A stretch of 64,000 nucleotides of DNA from CAVPMW01 sp963706515 (GTDB lineage: Bacteria > Chloroflexota > Anaerolineae > Anaerolineales > UBA4823), in contig CAVPMW010000019.1 of NCBI GenBank assembly GCA_963706515.1, positions 1-64,000 of the forward strand, written 5' to 3'. The translations under genes were made by a program, and so were the position numbers. Shown here one piece after another: positions 53,980-62,714 of this stretch (the first letter of the stretch is position 1; each line of letters opens with the position of its first letter). The notes under the pieces are model-generated. The model had not been told where the DNA came from. It worked only from the letters and a program-made list of their open reading frames with translations, and ran no database searches.

Positions 53980-54453
53980 TTACTCCTTGAGGGCTGCCAC
54001 CTGCCCGCCGGTCAATGCCAGCAGGGCCTCCGGGGTCAGGCGGAACACGGCGTGGGGGGTGCCCGCCGCCGCCCAGATCTCGCTGTACTGCAGCAGGTCT
54101 TCATCGATGTAGGTGGGCAGCTCCTCGGCGTGGGCGACCGGCGGCACCCCGCCGATGACGAAGCCGGTGCGCTCGCGCACGAAGTCAGCGTCGGCCTTGC
54201 CCAGCGGCTCGCCGATGAGCGCCTCCAGCGCCCGCTCGTCCACCCGGTTGCTCCCGCTGGCTTCCACCAGGATGGCCCTGCCAGAGCGCTTGCCCTTGAA
54301 CACCAGCGACTTGACGATCTGCCCGACCTGGCAGCCGATCGCCTGGGCAGCCTCGGCGGCGGTGCGGGTGGAATCGGGCAGCTCCACTACCTGCAGGTCG
54401 TAGCCGTGCGCCTGCAGGGCAGCCTGTACTTTTTGTGCACTAGAACTGAGCAT
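53980..54453 (-). CDS. YbaK/EbsC-family aminoacyl-tRNA deacylase
   Basis: The start ATG 54453 is preceded by an AGAGG box; the 157-residue product is of normal family length. Motifs: AQAIGCQVGQIVKSLVFKGK (with the catalytic lysine), FVIGGVPPVAH and AAAGTPHAVFRLTPEAL. These proteins clear misacylated tRNA such as Cys-tRNA(Pro) or Ala-tRNA(Pro). It lies 32 bases after corA on the same strand and is likely co-transcribed. Confidence 0.9.
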   Translation of the reverse strand: MLSSSAQKVQAALQAHGYDLQVVELPDSTRTAAEAAQAIGCQVGQIVKSLVFKGKRSGRAILVEASGSNRVDERALEALIGEPLGKADADFVRERTGFVIGGVPPVAHAEELPTYIDEDLLQYSEIWAAAGTPHAVFRLTPEALLALTGGQVAALKE

Positions 54454-54485
54454 TTGCAAAGCCTCTTTCCAGTTTTTGGATTTTT

Positions 54486-55475
54486 TTACAGACGCATCCA
54501 ACCCCGCCGGCGCATCCACCAGAACATGACCAGCGGCGTGGCGATGATGATCGCCAGGGTGATCCAGAAGGGGATATCGCTCACCCACACCGAAGAGGTC
54601 TCCGGGGCGAAGAAGTTCATCCCGAAGAAGCCGGTGATAAAAGTGAGCGGCATGAACAGCACCGTCACGCCGGTCAGGATCTTCATAATGTCGTTGGTGC
54701 GGTTGTTGATCACCGAGAGGTACGTATCCAGCGTGCCGCTCGCCAGATCGCGCAGGCTCTCGGAGATGTCCTGCAGGCGCACCAGGTGGTCGTAGATGTC
54801 GCGGAAGTCGACGCGGGTGCGTGTATCGATCATGGCATAATCGTCGCGCGCCAGCTTATTGAGCACCTCGCGCTGCGGGCCGATGATCCGGCGGAAGTGC
54901 AGCACGGCGCGCTTGATGTCGAACAGCTTCATCAGCGTATCGGGATCGGGATTGGCAAAGATGGCAGCTTCGAGCTGGTCTACCGCCTCGTCGAGCGCCT
55001 CGATCACCGGCATGTGGCTCATCACGACCTCGTCCACGATCCGGTACAGGAGGTAATCCGAGCCCTGCGCCACGTAGCGCTCGTCACGCTGGATGGCGCT
55101 CCAGGCTTTGTCCACTGCAGGGAGCGGATGATCGTGGTGGGTGACGAGGTAATTCTTGCCCAGGAAGACGTCCAGCTCTTCGCTGTGCAGCTGCCCGTTA
55201 TCTTCGGGGAGGTAGTCCACGTACTGGAGCACGATGTATAAATATTTACCCCAGTCATCGATCTTGGGCACGTGCGCCTCCTGCAGGGCATCCTCCACCG
55301 CCAGGGGATGGAAGCCATAGGTCTGGGTCAGGATGGGCTCGTCTTGCTCGGGCGGATTGCCCTCGAAGTCCACCCAGAGCAGCCCCGCACCGGATTGCAG
55401 GATCTCCGGCAAGGCGGTCAGGGGCACGTCGAGCTGCAAGGGTTGGTCGGGAGCGTAATAAACGGAGTGGATCAT
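54486..55475 (-). CDS. corA: CorA-type magnesium transporter
   Basis: ATG 55475 follows GGAGGG; the 329-residue product matches CorA. The long N-terminal cytoplasmic domain has LLWVDFEGNPPEQDE and YVDYLPEDNG; two C-terminal membrane helices carry the selectivity motif FITGFFGMNF. It is a homopentameric Mg2+ (or Co2+/Ni2+) channel. An upstream in-frame extension to 55592 is unlikely given the ribosome binding site. Confidence 0.94.
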   Translation of the reverse strand: MIHSVYYAPDQPLQLDVPLTALPEILQSGAGLLWVDFEGNPPEQDEPILTQTYGFHPLAVEDALQEAHVPKIDDWGKYLYIVLQYVDYLPEDNGQLHSEELDVFLGKNYLVTHHDHPLPAVDKAWSAIQRDERYVAQGSDYLLYRIVDEVVMSHMPVIEALDEAVDQLEAAIFANPDPDTLMKLFDIKRAVLHFRRIIGPQREVLNKLARDDYAMIDTRTRVDFRDIYDHLVRLQDISESLRDLASGTLDTYLSVINNRTNDIMKILTGVTVLFMPLTFITGFFGMNFFAPETSSVWVSDIPFWITLAIIIATPLVMFWWMRRRGWMRL

Positions 55476-55608
55476 GTTCCCTCCTGGGTGAGGTATGACA
55501 TTACTGGTTGAAGATTTCCCCCATTTTATCTTAAGGATAGTGACATTGAGCGAAAACGTGGAACACCACAATTTTTTTAGGCTGTTTCGCAATTTCTACC
55601 CTTACCCG

Positions 55609-55629
55609 GAAGTTACCGAAGGTAACTTC
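55609..55629. repeat. Short perfect hairpin between corA and queD
   Basis: 9 bp arms GAAGTTACC (55609-55617) and 55621-55629 enclose GAA. It lies in the divergent 260-base spacer between the corA and queD starts, so an operator or leader structure is as likely as a terminator. Confidence 0.5.
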
Positions 55630-55735
55630 TTGCCTGCGGCAACTTCATTTTTCCGAACCCATCACGTCTGGGAAGTTGAGAGGAACGCTATTTCATAATT
55701 CTCTAAATTGAGATAAACGTTGTACAATTGCCTGG

Positions 55736-56112
55736 ATGTACACCGTTGGAGTTAGCGGCGAGCTGATCGCCCAGCATTACCTGGTCGGGGGAGATTGGGC
55801 GCGGAGAACGTCCGCCACTCGCACCCCTACCGCGTGGAGGTGCAGCTGACCGGCGAATCCCTCGACCAGCACAACTTCCTGACCGATATTGCCCTCGTCC
55901 AGCATCACCTGGACGAGCTGCTGGCTTATTATCGCGACCGCACGCTGAACGACCTGCCGGGCTTCGAAGGGGCGAACCCCAGCCTGGAGCTGTTTGCCCG
56001 CCTCCTGTGCCTGCAGATGGCAGAGCGGCTGGATGCGGCGAACATCAGCAGCGTCACTCTCAAGCTGTGGGAGAACGAGCAAGCCTGGGCGTCTTTCGAG
56101 GTCGCCCGCTGA
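55736..56112 (+). CDS. 6-pyruvoyl/6-carboxytetrahydropterin synthase (QueD/PTPS family), frameshifted
   Basis: ATG 55736 gives MYTVGVSGELIAQHYLVGGD. A frameshift in the G-rich stretch at about 55787-55797 leads to AENVRHSHPYRVEVQLTGE, completing the zinc histidines (H in AQHYL and H-x-H in RHSHP). The end, LKLWENEQAWASFEVAR, holds the conserved glutamate. The product is about 125 residues. The enzyme turns dihydroneopterin triphosphate into a tetrahydropterin. No queC, queE or queF is near; instead a glycosyltransferase and a methyltransferase follow at 12 and 6 bases. Confidence 0.85.
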
Positions 56113-56124
56113 GCGGGCGCTCCC

Positions 56125-57219
56125 ATGCACGTTGGACTGGTCATCTATGGCAGCCTGGACACCCTCTCGGGGGGCTACCTGTACGACCGCGAGCTGGTGG
56201 GACGCCTGCAGGCCTGCGGCGACCAGGTGACCCTCGTCTCCCTGCCGGGGCAAGGCTACGCCCGGCGCTGGCTCGATAACTGGACTGCCGGTCTGGCAGG
56301 GCGGCTGGCGCAGCTCCCGCTGGACGTGCTGCTGCAGGACGAGCTGTGCCACCCATCGCTCTTCGCCATGAACAGGCAATTGCGCCGCCGCGCCCGCTTT
56401 CCCCTGGTCTCTATCGTCCACCACCTGCGCAGCAGCGAGGCTCACCCCGGCTGGAAGCGGTCGATCTACCGGCAGGTCGAGCGCAGCTACCTGAACAGCC
56501 TGGACGGGTTCATCTTCAACAGCCAGACCACTTCCCAGACGGTCCACCACCTGCTTTCGACGAGCTGCCGCCGGCGAATGCGCTGCGCAGTCGTCTACCC
56601 CGCCGGCGACCGGCTCGCACCCCAGATCAGCGACGAGCAGATCGCCCAGCGCAGCCTGGCTCCGGGCCCGCTGCGCATCTTCTTCCTGGGCAACGTGATC
56701 CCGCGCAAAGGGCTGCACACGCTGCTCTCCGCCCTGCACGGCATTCCCTGGAACCAGTGGGAGCTGCGGGTGGCGGGTCGCCTGGATGCGGATATCTTCT
56801 ACGCTCGGCACATCCGCCGACTGGTGGCCCTGGACGGGATGGTGGGCAGCGTCCACTTCCTGGGACCGCTGAGCGAAGCTCAGCTGGTGGAGCAGATGAC
56901 GGCGAACCACGTGCTGGTGATCCCCTCCAGCTACGAGGGGTACGGGATTGCCTACCTGGAAGGCATGGGCTTCGGCCTGCCGGCGATCGCCACGACCGCC
57001 GGGGCGGCTGGCGAGATTATCACCGACGGCGTGGATGGCTACCTGGTGCCCCCGGCGGATAAGAATGCCCTGAGGGAACGCCTCGCTGAGCTGGCAGGAG
57101 ACCGGCCGCGCCTGCTGGAGCTCAGCCTGGCTGCGCGCCGGCGCTACCTGAGCCAGCCCACCTGGGAGGCAGCGATGACCCAGGCAGTCGACTTCCTGCA
57201 CACCTTCAATAGCAGCTGA
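56125..57219 (+). CDS. GT4 glycosyltransferase in pterin cluster
   Basis: A 364-residue GT-B enzyme. N-terminal MHVGLVIYGSLDTLSGGYLY; C-terminal domain with RIFFLGNVIPRKGLHTLL and the E-x7-E region SSYEGYGIAYLEGMGFGLPA. It sits between the pterin synthase and a methyltransferase with near-zero spacing. Some bacteria, such as cyanobacteria, glycosylate tetrahydrobiopterin, so a pterin acceptor is a reasonable but unproven idea. A general lipid or glycan acceptor is the alternative. Confidence 0.85.
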   Translation: MHVGLVIYGSLDTLSGGYLYDRELVGRLQACGDQVTLVSLPGQGYARRWLDNWTAGLAGRLAQLPLDVLLQDELCHPSLFAMNRQLRRRARFPLVSIVHHLRSSEAHPGWKRSIYRQVERSYLNSLDGFIFNSQTTSQTVHHLLSTSCRRRMRCAVVYPAGDRLAPQISDEQIAQRSLAPGPLRIFFLGNVIPRKGLHTLLSALHGIPWNQWELRVAGRLDADIFYARHIRRLVALDGMVGSVHFLGPLSEAQLVEQMTANHVLVIPSSYEGYGIAYLEGMGFGLPAIATTAGAAGEIITDGVDGYLVPPADKNALRERLAELAGDRPRLLELSLAARRRYLSQPTWEAAMTQAVDFLHTFNSS

Positions 57220-57225
57220 GCGGCG

Positions 57226-58171
57226 ATGACCGGATTCAGCTACCCCCGCTACCTGGCAGCCAAGAAAAGCGTTGACGACCGCGCCTTGAACCGCCAGGTA
57301 TGGGCAGCACTGCAGCGCGAGCTCACCCGCCTGGAGACCGGCGGAGCTGAAGGCTGCGAGGGAGGCTGCCTAAAGGTCCTGGAGGTGGGCGCGGGGATCG
57401 GCACAATGATAGAGCGCCTGTTCGAATGGGGATCGCTCAAGGAGGCCGAGTACACAGCGCTCGACGCCTCTGCGGAGAACATCGCCGAAGCCTGCCAACG
57501 CCTGCCGGCTTGGGGGGATAGGAACGGCTACCGGGTCACCCACCCCGAGCCGCAGGCATACCGCCTGGAAAAGCCCGGACTGCAGTCTGACCGTTCACCT
57601 GGAGACCAGCGACCTGTTCGACTTTATCGAGCGGCACTCAACCCAGCCCAGCTGGGACCTGCTGATCGCAAATGCTTTCCTGGACCTGGTGGACTTAGGC
57701 ACAGCTCTCACGCCGTTGCTGGGCATGCTGCGACCGGGCGGCTTGTTCTATTTCACGATTAATTTCGACGGGCTGACCGCCTTCCAACCGTTGGTCGATG
57801 CCGAGCTCGACGAGCAGATCGTCGAGCTGTACCAGCGGACGATGGACGCACGGGTGAGCGGCAAGCCTCACGGCAGCCACAGCCGGACGGGGAGGCTGCT
57901 GTTCGGCGAGCTGGAGCGCGCCGGGGCGCAGACCCTGGCTGCGGGCGCTTCAGACTGGGTGGTCTTTCCGGTAAATGGGGGCTACCCGCAGGACGAGGCG
58001 TACTTCCTGCACTGCATCATCGATACGATTGCGGATGCGCTAACCGGGAACCCTGCTCTGGAGGCGATGCGCTTCCAGGATTGGGTAGCCCGGCGGCACG
58101 CCCAGGTCGAGCGGGCTGAGCTGGTCTATATCGCGCACCAGCTAGATTATACCGGTCGTGTTCAAAGGTGA
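57226..58171 (+). CDS. SAM-dependent methyltransferase in pterin cluster, frameshifted
   Basis: The first frame gives FSYPRYLAAKKSVDDRALNR, then motif I VLEVGAGIGTMIERL and YTALDASAENI. Near 57580 the frame shifts and continues DLFDFIERH, WDLLIANAFLDLVDL, LRPGGLFYFTINFDG and RTGRLLFGELERAGA to TGA 58171. The product is about 315 residues. The acceptor is unknown; the linked GT4 and QueD-like genes suggest the same small molecule. Confidence 0.78.
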
Positions 58172-58179
58172 ATAGACGG

Positions 58180-58292
58180 GCAATTCGCCGATATTCATTT
58201 TCCAGCCATCAGACATCATACGGCGAATTGCATAAGCGATTGGCCGATTTTCGTCGTTTTTGTTCCTAAAAATACCTAAGGCCAATCGCTTA
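58180..58292. repeat. Tandem pair of stem elements, second locus
   Basis: Element 1: arms 58180-58190 (GCAATTCGCCG) and 58221-58231, loop 30 bases, the same spacing as at 19291. Element 2: arms 58233-58245 (TAAGCGATTGGCC) and 58280-58292, loop 34. Both pairs are perfect. The GATTGGCC/GGCCAATC core of element 2 is shared with element 2 at 19347. The last bases include the stop codon of the convergent CAP gene, so it could act as a two-way terminator. Confidence 0.85.
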
Positions 58293-59347
58293 GGGCTGGC
58301 TGAACCCGAGGCTCATTTCCCCATCCCAAACTTCACTGGCATTCGCTGGTTGGCTGACCACTTTAAAGGACCAGGTATAGTACTGCCCGCTGACGGTCAG
58401 CGAGACCCGATAAGTTGCCCCGGGTGTGAGCGGGCTGCGCGGGATCAGGACGACCGCATCGCGGGCGTTCAGCACTGCGCGGCCCAGTCCCTGCAGGCTG
58501 CTGTCCGGATTGGCGTAGCTGGTCTCATCATAGACGCAGTGCGCCAGGGGATTGCCATTCATACTGAAGGAATGGGAGCTGACGTGGGGGACCAGGTCCC
58601 CCGCTCCCATTTGCAGGATGACCGGTGCGCCGCTGGGCTGGCTGTAGCCCGGGCAGCCTTGTAAAGGATCGGGGATCTCTCCGCCGTAATACGCCGCCGC
58701 ACTGACGAGCATGCCATCCCCGGGGTACTTCACCGGGAAGGTCACCGCGGCGGGGACTGATCCCAGCCCGCGCAGCACATCCAGACCGGCGCCCAGCTGC
58801 AAGCCGCCATCAGCCTCACGGTAAGAGCCATAACCGACCTGGTGCAGCCTGGAATTGATGATCCCTACGGCATGGAACGGGCCCTGCATCCACGCATCGA
58901 TGGCATATTCGTCCGTGAAGCCCATGCCGCTGCTCGCCAACAGGTTGCTGTTGGCAGCGGCGGTGCTCCCTGCTGGTGTATACCAGCGATTGTTGGCATC
59001 TTCGGTGAACCCCAGCACATTGTTTTTGACGATGTAGCGGGAGTGGTACCAGTCGCCGCTGCTCCAGGCTGTATTTTCCGTGGCTGCAGGCAGATGAGCC
59101 AGAGCCCGGTAGTAATTTACTACTGCCAGCCAGCCCGCGCCAGCCGGAGGGTGCAGGGGGGCGGCAGGTAGGGTCACGATGGCAGGCAGGTAAATCCGCA
59201 GGGTCAGCGCGGGTGAGCTTCGCAGCGTGGGCGGTCTGCGGTTGAAACGCCGTTCCACCAAGCCCGGCGATGAGAGCCAGGAGCGAGGCTGGCAGTGAGG
59301 GCGATCTGCAGGGGCGGTCGCAGCCGTGGGAGGCGGGATTCAGACAT
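58290..59347 (-). CDS. Secreted CAP (SCP/PR-1-like) domain protein, frameshifted near its start
   Basis: The best start is ATG 59347 (MSESRLPRLRPPLQIALTAS). The rest of the signal peptide (LLALIAGLGGTAFQPQTAHA) is in another frame, and the mature part from LRIYLPAIVTLP onward in a third, so two indels lie between about 59290 and 59200. The CAP domain has WLAVVNYYRALAHLP, YSQPSGAPV and YAIDAWMQGPFHAVGIINSR. A beta-rich C-terminal domain (VVLIPRSPLTPGATYRVSLT) follows. The IYLPAI segment right after the signal region echoes the W-L-P-L motif of the first gene. The function is unknown; CAP domains can bind lipids or act on cell-wall material. Confidence 0.8.
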
Positions 59348-59500
59348 TGTGAACCTTCATACAAGCGGGACATTATACTCGGAGGGTTGGCAGGCGCGGT
59401 TAAAGGGGCTTGTACTTTCTTATAAGCTTGGATTAACAAAATTAATTGACATGCGGGCTTGGAATGAGTGCAAGTTCGTGGGATGATTTTCAACCGTTGT

Positions 59501-59566
59501 GTAGGTTGGGTTGAGGGGCGGGATGCTAGCCTATTTATGACATGACTACCTGCCCCGAAACCCAAC
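59501..59566. repeat. Inverted-end element of the 52253/59608 family, opposite orientation
   Basis: It begins GTAGGTTGGGTTGAGGGGC and ends TGCCCCGAAACCCAAC. The ends are the reverse complement of the family ends, and an extra GGGGC/GCCCC pair lengthens the stem. The 498-base gap 59348-59845 is filled by this copy, the copy at 59608 and a third GATAAATCGCTCA piece at 59712-59724; I see no gene in it. Confidence 0.7.
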
Positions 59567-59607
59567 TACACCATTCAAAGTCCAGTTTCACTTTGTAGAA
59601 TCTCGAT

Positions 59608-59669
59608 GTTGGGTTTCGCTTCACATGATTAAGGTTTATCAGGGGGATAAATCGCTCAACCCAACCTAC
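59608..59669. repeat. 62 bp element with inverted ends, copy 2
   Basis: Same length and same ends as 52253-52314 (13 identical bases at the left, 24 at the right) around a different 25-base centre. The two copies sit in unrelated intergenic spots 7.3 kb apart, as expected of a non-autonomous mobile palindrome. Confidence 0.8.
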
Positions 59670-59845
59670 CAATACCACTGTTTCGCTTAGTTCAGGATGG
59701 GATAATGAGGTCGATAAATCGCTCACTCCCGACCTTCCGCTTATCGCTCTCACCGGACCTCGGTCGCCCCAGTCTCAACTGAGGTAAAATGGAGAGCGTT
59801 TGATTCTTAGCTGGAGATCGTTCTTGAAAAAATATTTTCCGGATT

Positions 59846-60403
59846 TTGCCCTTTCTTTTTTTGATCGCACTCAGCGTGGTCGTCCTCGACCAGCTATCCA
59901 AGTCCTACGTCCGCAACAGCGTGCCTTTAGGTGAGATGTGGGCGCCCTGGCCCTGGCTGCTGCCTTACGCCCGCATCGTCCACTGGACCAATACCGGGGC
60001 GGCTTTCGGCATGTTCCAACGCTTTGGCGGTATCTTCACCATCCTGGCGATCGTCGTTTCCGGGGTGATCCTGTACTATTTCCCGCAAATCCCGCGCGAA
60101 GACTGGCCCTTGCGCCTGGCGTTGGGCTTGCAGCTGGGCGGGGCAATCGGCAACCTGGTCGACCGGCTCCGGTTTGGGACGGTTACGGACTTTATCTCGG
60201 TCGGCTCGTTCGCCGTGTTCAACGTCGCGGATGCGGCTATCTCGCTGGGGGTGGCGATCCTGGTGCTCGACCTGCTTTACAAGGATTGGCAAAAACGTAA
60301 ATTAGAGAAGCTGGCGAAGGATAGCACAATCCCGCAGGGGGAAGATCCGGCTGGAGGGCAGGGAATATCTCCTCCACGCCTCCCGGCAAAGAGTGAGCGG
60401 TGA
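59846..60403 (+). CDS. lspA: Lipoprotein signal peptidase (signal peptidase II)
   Basis: A 185-residue inner-membrane aspartyl protease that cleaves prolipoprotein signal peptides. Four hydrophobic helices; conserved VVLDQLSKSYV, WTNTGAAFGMF, catalytic Asp in GAIGNLVDRLRFGTVTDF and in FAVFNVADAAIS. The start is uncertain: TTG 59846 gives an intact frame, but TTG 59824 (KKYFPDF) in the neighbouring frame, with a T-run at 59868-59874 between, may be the true start with an indel. It overlaps rluD by 4 bases. Confidence 0.92.
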   Translation: MPFLFLIALSVVVLDQLSKSYVRNSVPLGEMWAPWPWLLPYARIVHWTNTGAAFGMFQRFGGIFTILAIVVSGVILYYFPQIPREDWPLRLALGLQLGGAIGNLVDRLRFGTVTDFISVGSFAVFNVADAAISLGVAILVLDLLYKDWQKRKLEKLAKDSTIPQGEDPAGGQGISPPRLPAKSER

Positions 60404-61375
60404 CTAACGAATTACTGTCATTCTCTTTCGAGGGCGAGCAGCCGCAGCGGCTGGACAAGTTCCTGGTGAGCTGCCTGCCGGAGCTCTCGCGCACGCGCCT
60501 GCAAAGCCTGGTCAGGCAAGGGTTAGTGTGGGTGGACGGGCAAGCGGCGCATAAAGCCGGGCAGATGTTAGAAAGACCCTCCCAGGTGGAGGTGGAAATC
60601 CCGCCGCCAGAGCCGAGCAGCCTGATCCCCGAAGCGATCCCGCTGGAGATCCTTTTCGAGAACGACGACCTGCTTGGTGATCGACAAGCCGGCAGGGATG
60701 GTCGTCCACCCGGCAGCCGGTCACAGTACCGGCACGCTGGTGCACGCCCTGCTGGCGCACACCCCCGGGCTGGAAGGCGTCGGCGAGCAGCGTAATGCAA
60801 CAGAGCAGGAGGCTGCAGCGCAATCTCCTGCTGGAATTCGTCCGGGTATAGTCCACCGGCTGGATAAAGATACCTCCGGAGTGCTGCTGGTAGCCAAGAA
60901 CGACCGGGCGCACCAATACCTGCAGGACCAGTTCCGCTTGCAGAAGGTGACGAAGATCTACCTGGCGCTGGTGGATGGGCGTCCGCCCACCCCCAGCGGG
61001 CGCATCGAGGCGGCTATCGGGCGCGATCCCGGGGAGCGCAAGCGCCTGGCGATCGTCAGCCCGCAAAAAGGTCGCCAGGCGATCAGCGAGTATAAGACCC
61101 TTGAGACGTTTCCGGAGCACACCCTACTTGGAGGTCCACCCGCTTACCGGACGCACCCACCAGATCCGCCTGCACCTGGCATTTATCGGCTGCCCGGTGG
61201 CCGGCGACACGCATCTACGGGCGCCACAACCCGAGCCTGCCGCTCGAACGGCATTTCCTGCACGCCTGGCGCCTGACGATCACGCCTGCCGGGGGAAAAA
61301 TCCCCGCGCACCTTCGAGGCTCCCCTGCCCCCTGAGCTGCAGGAGGTCCTGGCGAGCCTGAGAAATCTCACCTGA
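60400..61375 (+). CDS. RluD-type 23S rRNA pseudouridine synthase, three frameshifts
   Basis: GTG 60400 overlaps the lspA stop. The S4 domain reads QRLDKFLVSCLPELSRTRLQ; near 60670 the frame shifts to VIDKPAGMVVHPAAGH and the catalytic HRLDKDTSGVLLVAKND. Near 61120-61130 it shifts to LEVHPLTGRTHQIRLHLAFI, and near 61205 again to LPLERHFLHAWRLT, ending at TGA 61373-61375. The length of about 325 residues fits RluD. The lspA-rluD pair is common in bacteria. Confidence 0.88.
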
Positions 61376-61444
61376 TTCCAGTAATTATCCGCCGGAAAGT
61401 ACCCTCGGCAAGAACCCTCGGAAAATACCTTTAGGAGAGTGACC

Positions 61445-62512
61445 ATGGATAGCATCGACCTGCGCTCGGACACCGTCACGCAGCCCACGCCCGCCATGCG
61501 CGAAGCGATGGCAACTGCCCAGGTTGGCGATGACGTTTCGGCGAAGACCCCACCGTCAACCGGCTGCAGGAGCTGGCAGCCGGCCGGATGGGCAAAGAGG
61601 CCGGGATTGTTCGTCCCCTCCGGGACGATGGGCAACCTGGCCGCGATCCTGGCGCACTGCACCCGCGGGGACGAGGCGATCCTCGGGGATAAGGCGCACA
61701 CGTTCCTGTACGAAGCAGGCGGGATCTCCGCCCTGGGCGGGGTGCATTCGCGCCAGGTGGCGAACCAGCCGGATGGCACATTGCGCCTGGAAGACATCGA
61801 GGCCGCTATCCGCTCGGACGACGCCCATCACCCGATTACCCGCCTGGTCGCCCTGGAAAACACCCATAACCGCTGCGGTGGGGTTGCCCTGACGCCTGCG
61901 TACACTCAAGCCGTGGGTGAGCTGGCGCACCAGCACGGGCTGCTGCTGCACCTGGATGGAGCGCGCATCTTCAACGCCGCGGTGGTCCAGGGAGTGACTG
62001 CCAGGGAGCTGGCAGAGCCGGCGAATTCGGTCACGTTCTGCCTGAGCAAAGGGTTGTCCGCCCCGGTCGGGTCGGTGATCTGTGGGAGCCGCGAGTTTAT
62101 CTACCGGGCGCACCGCATGCGCAAAATGCTCGGCGGGGGAATGCGCCAGGCAGGCATCCTGGCCGCGGCGGGCATCGTGGCGCTGGAGACGATGGTCGAG
62201 CGGCTGGCTGACGACCACCGGCGGGCGCGGATGCTGGCGGAAGGCCTGAAGGAAATCCCTGGCATTGTGCTTGACCCGGGGACGCCGTACACCAACATGG
62301 TCTTTTTAAACCTGAGCGATGAAGTTGCCCCCGCAGCAGAGCTCGCCGGGATCACCCCGGCAAAATGGATTGCCGAGCAGCTGGACGCGCAGGGAGTGAA
62401 GACCAGCACAGTTGGACCGCGGCGCTTCCGTCTGGTGACGCACTACTGGATCGAAGACGAGGATGTCGGGCAGGCAGTGGAGGCTTTCCGTAGCGCCGTG
62501 CTTAAATCCTGA
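61445..62512 (+). CDS. ltaE: Low-specificity L-threonine aldolase
   Basis: ATG 61445 follows AGGAGA. A 355-residue PLP enzyme splitting threonine/allo-threonine into glycine and acetaldehyde. IDLRSDTVTQPTPAMREAM starts the protein, LVALENTHNRCGG and LHLDGARIFNAAV follow, and the PLP lysine is in FCLSKGLSAPVGS. Between about 61530 and 61605 the reading is out of frame: the family sequence GEDPTVNRLQELAAGRMGKE appears in another frame. Two compensating indels thus leave the gene open but garble about 25 residues. Confidence 0.92.
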   Translation: MDSIDLRSDTVTQPTPAMREAMATAQVGDDVSAKTPPSTGCRSWQPAGWAKRPGLFVPSGTMGNLAAILAHCTRGDEAILGDKAHTFLYEAGGISALGGVHSRQVANQPDGTLRLEDIEAAIRSDDAHHPITRLVALENTHNRCGGVALTPAYTQAVGELAHQHGLLLHLDGARIFNAAVVQGVTARELAEPANSVTFCLSKGLSAPVGSVICGSREFIYRAHRMRKMLGGGMRQAGILAAAGIVALETMVERLADDHRRARMLAEGLKEIPGIVLDPGTPYTNMVFLNLSDEVAPAAELAGITPAKWIAEQLDAQGVKTSTVGPRRFRLVTHYWIEDEDVGQAVEAFRSAVLKS

Positions 62513-62559
62513 GCGCCAGTTTTTGCCGGTTTGCCCCCCAATTTCCGGGATTGGCCGCA

Positions 62560-62568
62560 TGTTATAAT
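62560..62568 (+). promoter_or_regulatory. Candidate extended -10 promoter
   Basis: TG-T-TATAAT (62560-62568) is a perfect extended -10 box, about 145 bases before the recombinase start. The leader contains GAGCTGTGTAAGCTCT (62615-62630), similar to a piece of the hairpin at 781-829. Confidence 0.45.
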
Positions 62569-62714
62569 CAATTCAGGAGTTATGCAGTTAAAGGGAAAAA
62601 GACTGTTCCTTTGCGAGCTGTGTAAGCTCTCAAATTTCAGTCTCTGGATTGGGGCGGAGCAAACCCTTTATTATTTCTAATGGATCGGATTCCCTGCCAC
62701 GCGGGAGCAGCAGC

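Noticed and set aside
55777..57201. 474-codon open frame antisense to the QueD and GT4 genes
   Set aside because: Gln/Ala/Val-rich translation without motifs; it is the complement of a GC-biased GT4 gene with E-x7-E and other conserved marks.
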